From: CAIKLP01 sp039798705
GTDB lineage: Bacteria > Bacteroidota > Bacteroidia > Sphingobacteriales > Sphingobacteriaceae
Direction: 5' to 3'
DNA: 13,277 nt
Assembly: GCA_039798705.1 (NCBI GenBank)
Contig: JBDKFN010000048.1
Location: forward strand, 1-13,277
Shown piece after piece: positions 7,999 to 13,277 of this stretch. Made by a program: the position numbers and the translations under genes. The number at the start of each line of letters is the position of its first letter. Position 1 is the stretch's first letter. The notes beneath the pieces are model-generated. The model ran no database searches and was not told the origin of the DNA. It saw only the letters and a list, made by a program, of their open reading frames with translations.

Positions 7999-8006
7999 TA
8001 AATATA
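7999..8006 (-). promoter_or_regulatory. Possible fabI -7 box
   Basis: The minus strand reads TATATTTA, seven of eight positions of TAnnTTTG, 21 bases before the fabI ATG. Transcription would start close to the gene and leave a leader of about 15 bases. No good TTTG is seen at the usual distance upstream (TTAG, three of four, after 20 bases), so this is only a candidate. Confidence 0.35.
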
Positions 8007-8016
8007 ATAGCATTAA

Positions 8017-8028
8017 AGTAAATTTACT
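8017..8028. promoter_or_regulatory. Palindrome AGTAAATTTACT upstream of fabI, candidate operator
   Basis: AGTAAATTTACT is a perfect 12-bp palindrome without spacer. It is flanked by a second inverted pair, AGCATT (8009-8014) and AATGCT (8035-8040), whose centre is 2 bp off. On the minus strand the palindrome lies 10 bp upstream of the possible fabI -7 box, in the spacer or -33 region where a repressor would block polymerase. It could alternatively be a weak hairpin after recN, but no T run follows. Confidence 0.4.
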
Positions 8029-8055
8029 AATAAGAATGCTTGTAATTCGTTTTTT

Positions 8056-9720
8056 CTAATGTTTTTTAGATTTTATAAGCTCTTTGGCGGTTTCCATGGC
8101 AATTTCGCTTGGATTATCGCCACTCAACATTTTTGCAATCTCTACAACCCTTTCCTCCATTGACAATATTCTGATGTTGGTATAGGTTTTGTCTTTTTTC
8201 AAATCTTTATATACAAAATAATGCGCATCTCCTAAACCTGCAATTTGCGGTAAATGCGTGATGCTAATAACTTGCATGTTTTTAGTTAGGCTTTGCAATA
8301 TGCTTCCAACTTTATTGGCAACTTCTCCAGAAATACCTGTGTCAATTTCATCAAAAATAATAGTAGCTAATTTTTCATTTTGTGCAATGATGCTTTTTAT
8401 GCAAAGCATTAACCTTGAAAGTTCACCGCCAGAAGCAACTTTGCTTAATTCAGAAGGGCTGAAACCCTTATTTGCACTGAATAAAAATGTGATTTTGTCA
8501 AAACCACTTTCTGACAAACTACTTTCGATTTCATGCGAAACTTCAAAAATTGCATTTGGCATACCAACGTCAATTAATAATTCATTGATCTTTTTACTCA
8601 AATATTGAATGCCATTTTTCCTATTATTGGATAGTTCTTTTGCAATTTTATTTAGCGCTACTTCGTTTTTTTTAATCGCAGATTTTAACTGTGCAATTTG
8701 ATCATCGATGCCTGCATAAGCACTAATTTTTTGTTCAATTTGATTTTTTAATTCAAGCAATTCCACGCTACTTTTCAGGCGATGTTTTTGTTGTAATTTA
8801 TAAATCAAATTAAGCCTTTCTTCTATAATTGAAAGCCTGTTTGGGTCCAAGCTGGTTTGCATGGCCTCTTCTTCCAATTCACTTACAATGTCTTTGATTT
8901 CAATTAAGCTTGTCGATAAGCGTGTCTTAAGTTCGGTGATGCGTGGATTGTATTTTTCAATATTACCTAACAGATTGACACTGTTTTTTAATTGGCTACT
9001 TACAGCTTGGTCAGATTCTGCTAAAATTTGCGTGATATTATTCAGTGCAGTTTTAATTTCTTCTGCGTGTGTTAATTGCTGCTGTTCAATTTCAAGTTCT
9101 TTTTCTTCTGATGCTTTTAAAGAAGCACTATTTAACTCATCAAATTGAAATTGTAAATAATCGAACTCTGCTTTACTTTTCTCACTTGTTGTAATTAAAT
9201 GTTGCAGCGTATTTTTTTGCTCCTGAAAAGTTTTAAAACCTTTTAAAAATTCTTTTAACAGATTTTTATGATTGCAAACACTGTCTACCACACTTAATTG
9301 AAAGTGCTTATTGTTTAGCGTAATGGTTTCGTGTTGTGAATGAATGTCTACAAGCTTTTCGCCTAATGTTTTTAAGGTGCTTAGGTTAACAGGGGTGTCA
9401 TTGATGAATGCGCGAGATTTACCTTCAGTATTAATTTCTCGTCTTAAAATACCATCAACATCATAATCTAATGAATGTTCATCAAAAAAATCTTTTAAAT
9501 CTAAATCACTTAATTTAAAGTGACCTTCAATGACACATTTTTGATCAGTTTTTTTTAGTGATTTTACATCGGCTCTATTGCCTAACAATAAGCCTAAAGC
9601 ACCTAAAATAATAGATTTACCGGCGCCAGTTTCACCAGTTATAATAGATAGATCTTGGTGGAATTCAATTTCCAGTTGATCTATAATTGCAAAATTTTGA
9701 ATAATTAATTTTGATAACAT
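8056..9720 (-). CDS. recN: DNA repair protein RecN
   Basis: This 554-residue protein (E. coli RecN is 553) has the split-ATPase layout of SMC-like proteins. Walker A GETGAGKS is at 29-36. A long, charged, helical middle section (about 155-365) forms the coiled coil. The C-terminal half holds signature SGGE (430-433) and Walker B IIFDEIDTGISG (454-465) with catalytic E458. It is followed by the RecN-typical ITHLPQIAGLGD segment (487-498). RecN gathers and protects broken DNA ends during double-strand-break repair with RecA. It starts 56 bases after the porD stop on the same strand. A purine-rich run, AGGAAGGGGA, lies just before the ATG and is the nearest thing to a Shine-Dalgarno sequence noticed in the window. 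No LexA-like box was recognised. TATTTTTA at 9745-9752 (minus strand) is a weak internal promoter candidate. Confidence 0.96.
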   Translation of the reverse strand: MLSKLIIQNFAIIDQLEIEFHQDLSIITGETGAGKSIILGALGLLLGNRADVKSLKKTDQKCVIEGHFKLSDLDLKDFFDEHSLDYDVDGILRREINTEGKSRAFINDTPVNLSTLKTLGEKLVDIHSQHETITLNNKHFQLSVVDSVCNHKNLLKEFLKGFKTFQEQKNTLQHLITTSEKSKAEFDYLQFQFDELNSASLKASEEKELEIEQQQLTHAEEIKTALNNITQILAESDQAVSSQLKNSVNLLGNIEKYNPRITELKTRLSTSLIEIKDIVSELEEEAMQTSLDPNRLSIIEERLNLIYKLQQKHRLKSSVELLELKNQIEQKISAYAGIDDQIAQLKSAIKKNEVALNKIAKELSNNRKNGIQYLSKKINELLIDVGMPNAIFEVSHEIESSLSESGFDKITFLFSANKGFSPSELSKVASGGELSRLMLCIKSIIAQNEKLATIIFDEIDTGISGEVANKVGSILQSLTKNMQVISITHLPQIAGLGDAHYFVYKDLKKDKTYTNIRILSMEERVVEIAKMLSGDNPSEIAMETAKELIKSKKH

Positions 9721-9776
9721 AATTCCCCTTCCTTTTTCCTAAGCTAAAAATACTTTATTTTTTTGGAATTGATGTT

Positions 9777-10682
9777 TTATTCATTCGATTTTAGAATTTG
9801 TTGATATTTCGAATTATTTGTAGGGTCTATTTCAGAAAGTGTTTGTGCCACTCTAGCCTTTTCGCTAGGTATAGCGCGACTAAAAATATTTACCAATTCA
9901 TCTACTTTGGCAGTAAAAAAAACGTTTAATAGCATGGAATTGGGTTTGTCTTTTCCGATTTTTTGTAGAATTGGAATACAATCGGCAATTTCTGCTCTGC
10001 CATTTTCATTGTTTTGTGAAAATACGTCTAGTCCTAATCGGTGATATAAATAATAAGACTCTCTAAGTCCTTTGAATGAATTATCTAGGAAATTATCTAC
10101 TAATACAAATCTATTTCTTGTTCCATCGAAGGCTTTCCATCCTTTACCAGCTTGCCCTTGACAAAGATTTACAATACTTCTTGCTTTCTGATAATATAAC
10201 GTGCCTCCTAATTTTGAAAAACTATCATAATCTAAGCCAATACTAATGTTGATGTAATAGGCTAGTAAGGAAGTGAGGTTAGATCGCGTTTCGTTTTCAT
10301 TGTATTCTAAAGGTTGATTCATGATATAACGAAAAGTCCACTCTTCATCAATAAAATTAAACAAAGTAGAATTATAGGAAGTTCCAAAAACAGGTCGATT
10401 GCATTGAATTTGAGCAGTCGCTTTGTAATCATCTTGTCCCAATTGCTCTTTAATGTTAATGACAATATTCATATCAATTCTTTCATTGATTTGAATAATA
10501 TCAGCAGTCCATTTCGTGTTATTCACAAATTCAAATATGGCTTTTTCCATTTCAACATAACGTTGCTTATCTGAACTCTGAATTGCAGGAGTAAGTACTT
10601 GGACCTTACAATTAATGTCTTGTGCGCTTAATTGTAAAGCAGAAAAGCACAACAAAATAACTGTTAAAATTTTTAAACGCAT
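9777..10682 (-). CDS. porD: DUF4835 / PorD-type protein linked to type IX secretion
   Basis: The 301-residue protein has a signal peptide (MRLKIL, hydrophobic core 7-17, cut probably after A20 in QLSAQ), so it is exported. The start of the mature part, INCKVQVLTPAIQSSDKQRYVEMEKAIFEFV broken after a few residues by short loops, is the hallmark opening of the DUF4835 family of Bacteroidota. Its members are annotated as PorD, associated with the type IX secretion system. The molecular role is not well defined and I rely on family recognition from memory. No catalytic motif is visible. A single Cys at 25 and one near the middle do not suggest a lipobox. The start codon lies 1 base after the coaBC stop, so the two genes are almost certainly co-translated. 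The placement between coaBC and recN matches the order I recall in relatives. Confidence 0.85.
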   Translation of the reverse strand: MRLKILTVILLCFSALQLSAQDINCKVQVLTPAIQSSDKQRYVEMEKAIFEFVNNTKWTADIIQINERIDMNIVINIKEQLGQDDYKATAQIQCNRPVFGTSYNSTLFNFIDEEWTFRYIMNQPLEYNENETRSNLTSLLAYYINISIGLDYDSFSKLGGTLYYQKARSIVNLCQGQAGKGWKAFDGTRNRFVLVDNFLDNSFKGLRESYYLYHRLGLDVFSQNNENGRAEIADCIPILQKIGKDKPNSMLLNVFFTAKVDELVNIFSRAIPSEKARVAQTLSEIDPTNNSKYQQILKSNE

Positions 10683-10683
10683 A

Positions 10684-11877
10684 TTATAGTTGTGTTATTT
10701 TTTGAAGAATATCTGCTGCAACTTTATTTTTTGGTTTCAATTCATATTCTTCTACAAGCCCTTGTTTATCTAGCATTGTAACTTTATTTTGATCACCATT
10801 GAATCCAGCTCCTTCGTCTTTCAGCGAATTTAAAATAATCAAGTCTGCGTTTTTTGATTTTAATTTTGATTGGGCATTGCTCAATTCATTTTCAGTTTCT
10901 AATGCAAAGCCAACACTAATTTGATCAATGCTTTTATGTTCCCCTATGTATTTTAAAATGTCAATTGTTTTGGTTAATTCGACATTCATTTCGTTACTTG
11001 ATTTCTTGATTTTTTCTTTTGATTGTATGGTAGGCGTGTAGTCTGCAACTGCTGCTGCCATTACAAATATTTGGGTTTTTTCAAATTGAGATTGTACTGC
11101 AGAAAACATTTCAGCTGCTGCAGTAACCGATATTGTTTGAATGTTTGAATGAACCGCTTTTAAATTTGTTGGGCCACTTATTAGCGTAACCTTAGCGCCT
11201 TTTTCAGCAAATGCTTCTGCCAATGCATATCCCATCTTTCCACTTGATGCATTTCCTATAAATCTAACAGGGTCAATTGCTTCATATGTTGGTCCAGCTG
11301 TAACTAATATATTTTTATTGCTATAAAAATTAATAGGGTTCAGTTTGTTCTCTAAATAGGAAACAATTTCTTCTGGTTCCGCCATTCTTCCTTCACCCAT
11401 TAAGCCACTTGCTAATTCTCCTGTACCTGGCGCAATCATTTCATGTCCATAGGCAATTAATTTTGCAATATTTTCTTTGGTGCTGGGGTGTTGATACATG
11501 TCAAGATCCATTGCTGGGGCAAACGCTACCGGGCATTTTGCAGACAAGTAAGTAGCCATTAATAAAGAGTCGCAAATACCTGAACTCATTTTTGCAATGG
11601 TATTTGCAGAAGCAGGAGCAACCAACATAATATCGGCCCAAAGTCCTAGTTCTACATGGTTATTCCATTCTCCATTTTCCGTTTTGTAAAACGAAGTATA
11701 GACAGGATTTTTAGATAAGGTTGCTAATGTAAGGGGGGTAATGAATTCGCTGGCACTTTCTGTCATGATGACTTGCACCTTTGCTTTCGCCTTAATTAAT
11801 AATCTAACAAGGCTAGCAATTTTATATGCCGCTATACTACCTGTTACAGCTATTAAAATTTTTTTATCTTTTAACAT
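10684..11877 (-). CDS. coaBC: Bifunctional phosphopantothenoylcysteine decarboxylase / phosphopantothenate-cysteine ligase CoaBC
   Basis: This 397-residue protein performs two successive coenzyme A steps. The CoaC flavoprotein half (about 1-178) has the FMN loop TGSIAAYK (12-19), catalytic H74 in NNHVELG and PAMDLDMY (121-128). The CoaB half (about 185-397) has VTAGPTYEAIDPVRFI (192-207), NASSGKMG (209-216), AAAVADYTP (274-282), the KIKK cluster with K289 matching the essential lysine of E. coli, and the GFALETEN segment (323-330). Two decarboxylase positions differ from the E. coli form. The PAMN asparagine is Asp (D124), and the flap that normally reads ACGxxGxGRM is ASGLMGEGRM (156-165), without cysteine. 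D124 is, as I recall, usual in Bacteroidota. The missing flap Cys is worth noting. A terminator lies just upstream, and porD follows after 1 base. Confidence 0.95.
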   Translation of the reverse strand: MLKDKKILIAVTGSIAAYKIASLVRLLIKAKAKVQVIMTESASEFITPLTLATLSKNPVYTSFYKTENGEWNNHVELGLWADIMLVAPASANTIAKMSSGICDSLLMATYLSAKCPVAFAPAMDLDMYQHPSTKENIAKLIAYGHEMIAPGTGELASGLMGEGRMAEPEEIVSYLENKLNPINFYSNKNILVTAGPTYEAIDPVRFIGNASSGKMGYALAEAFAEKGAKVTLISGPTNLKAVHSNIQTISVTAAAEMFSAVQSQFEKTQIFVMAAAVADYTPTIQSKEKIKKSSNEMNVELTKTIDILKYIGEHKSIDQISVGFALETENELSNAQSKLKSKNADLIILNSLKDEGAGFNGDQNKVTMLDKQGLVEEYELKPKNKVAADILQKITQL

Positions 11878-11887
11878 AGGGCATTAC

Positions 11888-11913
11888 AAAAAACCCTCTC
11901 GATGGAGAGGGTT
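11888..11913 (-). terminator. Intrinsic terminator between rpoZ and coaBC
   Basis: On the minus strand, AACCCTCTC pairs with GAGAGGGTT around the loop CATC, a 9-bp stem, and a run of six T follows. It begins 6 bases after the rpoZ stop and ends 10 bases before the coaBC ATG. The opposite strand has no T run, so it works only for minus-strand transcripts. Its place inside an otherwise tight gene cluster suggests partial termination or attenuation of coaBC-porD-recN. Confidence 0.88.
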
Positions 11914-11919
11914 AAAATA

Positions 11920-12243
11920 TTATTCTTCAGTTACTGTGCGGTGATAAATTTTATCTTCCAAAAACTCTTGCGTTGCAAGTAAAGTAGGTTTTGGCATGCG
12001 CTCGTAATATTTAGAGATTTCAATTTGTTCTCTGTTTTCGAATACTTCTTCTAAGTTGTCGTTAGATGATGCAAACTCTTGTAATTTATTGTTTAATTCT
12101 TCTTTGATAGTAGAAGCAATTTGATTCGCTCTTTTTGAAATTACAACAATACTTTCGTAAACATTTTCTGTTGTCACATCCAATGATCTTACATCTCTTG
12201 TTACCGTTGAGTTTGGAGTGCTATTTTTTAAATTCGTATTCAT
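11920..12243 (-). CDS. rpoZ: DNA-directed RNA polymerase omega subunit (Bacteroidota type)
   Basis: The 107-residue protein matches the omega/Rpb6-like subunit of Bacteroidota. Typical features are the N-terminal segment ending DVTTENVYESIVVISKRANQI (split at about residues 22-42), where ENVYE and the R-A-N-Q-I core correspond to the omega fold that clamps beta-prime. The later EEVFENREQIEISKYYE and PKPTLLATQEFL stretches are recognisable from family members in this phylum. It is longer than E. coli omega (91). The role is structural: folding and assembly of beta-prime into RNA polymerase. The ATG is 4 bases after the bamD stop, so both are surely on one transcript. A strong terminator follows directly, making bamD-rpoZ the main unit. 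Confidence 0.88.
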   Translation of the reverse strand: MNTNLKNSTPNSTVTRDVRSLDVTTENVYESIVVISKRANQIASTIKEELNNKLQEFASSNDNLEEVFENREQIEISKYYERMPKPTLLATQEFLEDKIYHRTVTEE

Positions 12244-12247
12244 AATA

Positions 12248-13072
12248 TTAATTTACTGATTGTTTTAATAATTCAATTTCTTTTAACGTATCGTAATATA
12301 TGCTTTGCGCTTCTTTTAAGAATTTGCTGTTTGCATAGGAATCGACAAAGTTCCGATAATAATCGATGGTTTCCAAAAATCTTTCACTTTTTTTGCTTTC
12401 AACACTATTTTGAGCGTATAAAAAAGCCGATTTTATAGTTAAAAAGTCCATTTCTTCTTTGTATTGACTATCTGGGAAGTCATTTAATGAATTTCTGAAC
12501 GCAAATATTGCTGCTTTAAAATCACCTATTTTATAATATAGCTTTGCATTTAAGAAAGATTTTGTTTCTAGCTTGTTTCTTAGTTTGTCAATCAACTGGT
12601 TGCATTCGTTCACACGTTCGCTTTTCGGATATAGATTGATAAACAATTGCAAGTTTTCAATTGCTTTATAGGTGCTTGCTTGGTCCAGGGTTAAATCTGG
12701 AGAATCTAAATAGTAGCAATATGCAGTCATGTATCTACATTCTTCTGTATACTTACTTCTAGGATATGTTTCGGCGAAATTTTGAAAATGATACCTAGCA
12801 GTTACAATATCTTTTAATCCATAATAACTATAGGCGTAGAAATAATAAATCTCTTCTGCTTCATCAGATCCCCTATAAACATTCACTAATTCTTCAAAAA
12901 GCCCTAATGCTCTGAAGTAGTCGTTTTTGTTATAGTATTTTTTAGCAAGTTCGTATTTCTTAGCTATGTCAGTTCCTTTTAGCGTCTTTTGATATTCGCT
13001 TTTGCAAGCGGGCATCACTAAAGCAAGCATTAAGAAAGCGACAATTATTAATTTTACTCTTTTCAAAATCAT
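12248..13072 (-). CDS. bamD: Outer-membrane protein assembly lipoprotein BamD
   Basis: With the ATG at 13070-13072 the product is 274 residues. It has a lipoprotein signal peptide: MILKRVK, a hydrophobic core (8-20), then M-P-A-C with lipid-bearing C23. An ATG 9 codons upstream (13099) also stays in frame, but it puts extra residues before the signal peptide and lies upstream of the promoter box, so I reject it. The mature protein is a string of TPR-like helical pairs rich in Tyr and Phe (for example YELAKKYYNKNDYFRALGLF at 40-59 and the YPRSKY and FPDSQYKEE turns), as in BamD/YfiO. BamD is the essential lipoprotein partner of BamA, inserting barrels into the outer membrane from its periplasmic face. 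The rpoZ start follows after 4 bases. The lipobox is slightly unusual, with Met-Pro at -3 and -2. Confidence 0.93.
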   Translation of the reverse strand: MILKRVKLIIVAFLMLALVMPACKSEYQKTLKGTDIAKKYELAKKYYNKNDYFRALGLFEELVNVYRGSDEAEEIYYFYAYSYYGLKDIVTARYHFQNFAETYPRSKYTEECRYMTAYCYYLDSPDLTLDQASTYKAIENLQLFINLYPKSERVNECNQLIDKLRNKLETKSFLNAKLYYKIGDFKAAIFAFRNSLNDFPDSQYKEEMDFLTIKSAFLYAQNSVESKKSERFLETIDYYRNFVDSYANSKFLKEAQSIYYDTLKEIELLKQSVN

Positions 13073-13076
13073 GGGG

Positions 13077-13084
13077 CAAATATA
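13077..13084 (-). promoter_or_regulatory. bamD -7 box TATATTTG, four bases before the ATG
   Basis: The minus strand reads TATATTTG, eight of eight for TAnnTTTG, then CCCC and the ATG at 13072. In Bacteroidota transcription starts a few bases after this box, so the mRNA would begin at or very near the start codon. No convincing TTTG lies 19-20 bases upstream (TTTA after 22 bases is the nearest), which lowers confidence a little. The box also argues for the ATG at 13072 over the one at 13099. Confidence 0.65.
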
Positions 13085-13173
13085 GCGGATAAATATCAAT
13101 TCTATATAAATTGAGCATTTCTAACGACATTGATACCGCTTTTATGATTTACAGATTTATTTTTTCTACATCA

Positions 13174-13203
13174 TTTTCAATCATTTAGCTTGATTATTGA
13201 AAA
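13174..13203. repeat. AT-rich inverted repeat in the bamD upstream gap
   Basis: TTTTCAAT (13174-13181) and ATTGAAAA (13196-13203) are inverted copies 14 bases apart. Inside them AATCA (13179-13183) and TGATT (13191-13195) also pair. Neither strand has a GC-rich stem followed by T, so it is not a terminator. It lies 15 bases upstream of the outward promoter and about 100 bases upstream of bamD. It could be an operator or chance in AT-rich DNA. Confidence 0.3.
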
Positions 13204-13218
13204 AAAAGGCGTCCAGCA

Positions 13219-13249
13219 TTTGTAAAATCACATTTTCATCCTACATTTG
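13219..13249 (+). promoter_or_regulatory. Complete Bacteroidota-type promoter pointing out of the window
   Basis: TTTG (13219-13222), exactly 19 bases, then TACATTTG (13242-13249) gives a full match to TTTG-N19-TAnnTTTG on the + strand. A run of eight A (13200-13207) lies just upstream, where it could act like an UP element. Transcription would start near 13253-13257, within ACCCCCACTAC. The gene or RNA it drives lies beyond base 13277. The last bases, GGGAGCC, could be the start of a structured RNA such as a tRNA, but they are too short to decide. Confidence 0.75.
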
Positions 13250-13277
13250 CACCCCCACTACAACGGTTTTGGGAGCC

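Noticed and set aside
8258..9148. + strand open frames inside recN (116 and 95 codons)
   Set aside because: They are antisense to conserved RecN motifs including Walker B. No start signal or recognisable protein.
9745..9752. TATTTTTA upstream of recN as a promoter
   Set aside because: It lacks the final G, has no TTTG at the right distance, and recN is close enough to porD to be co-transcribed. Mentioned in the recN entry only.
13073..13099. A bamD start nine codons upstream at 13099
   Set aside because: It would put a non-signal segment before a good lipoprotein signal peptide, and the start would lie upstream of the TATATTTG promoter box.
13174..13203. Inverted repeat read as a terminator
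   Set aside because: The stem is almost all A-T and neither strand has a T run following it, so it is listed only as a repeat.
1..13277. Mobile element, CRISPR array, toxin-antitoxin or defence system
   Set aside because: All long open frames are accounted for by housekeeping or envelope genes. No transposase, integrase, regularly spaced repeat array or typical defence domain was seen on either strand.

Overview
The window looks like core chromosome from a low-GC member of the Bacteroidota. Supporting signs are a DUF4835/PorD-type protein of the type IX secretion apparatus, the roughly 107-residue omega subunit typical of this phylum, and two matches to the phylum's sigma-factor promoter box TAnnTTTG. 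Shine-Dalgarno sequences are almost absent. I cannot place it safely below phylum level.

Layout. Left end (1-2134, + strand): the last 20 codons of an OmpR/PhoB-type response regulator, a secreted or outer-membrane protein I do not recognise, and a TIGR01212/YhcC-type radical SAM protein. They are separated by 3 and 1 bases and are probably one transcript. This unit converges with, and overlaps by 9 bp, a minus-strand SRPBCC-fold gene. Upstream of that gene lie a terminator and the ABC-F translation factor ettA. ettA and clpC are divergent across about 210 bp that holds a long dyad, a direct repeat and a possible promoter. clpC and fabI converge on one symmetrical terminator. The rest of the minus strand, in transcription order, is bamD, rpoZ, coaBC, porD, recN and fabI. 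The last 178 bp hold a TAnnTTTG box almost touching the bamD start, and a complete outward-facing promoter whose product lies beyond the window.

Working together. The minus-strand cluster mixes outer-membrane assembly (BamD, PorD), coenzyme A and lipid supply (CoaBC, FabI), RNA polymerase assembly (omega) and DNA repair (RecN). From memory, bamD-rpoZ-coaBC-porD-recN is a recurrent order in Bacteroidota. A strong terminator sits inside it, between rpoZ and coaBC. ClpC (protein unfolding for ClpP) and EttA (energy sensing on ribosomes) share one control region.

I found no defence system, mobile element, CRISPR array or clear sign of horizontal transfer. The points most worth checking are regulatory: a likely leaderless bamD mRNA, the clpC/ettA control region, the internal terminator, a dyad before fabI and the outward promoter. 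One enzymatic point is the set of unusual active-site residues in CoaBC.
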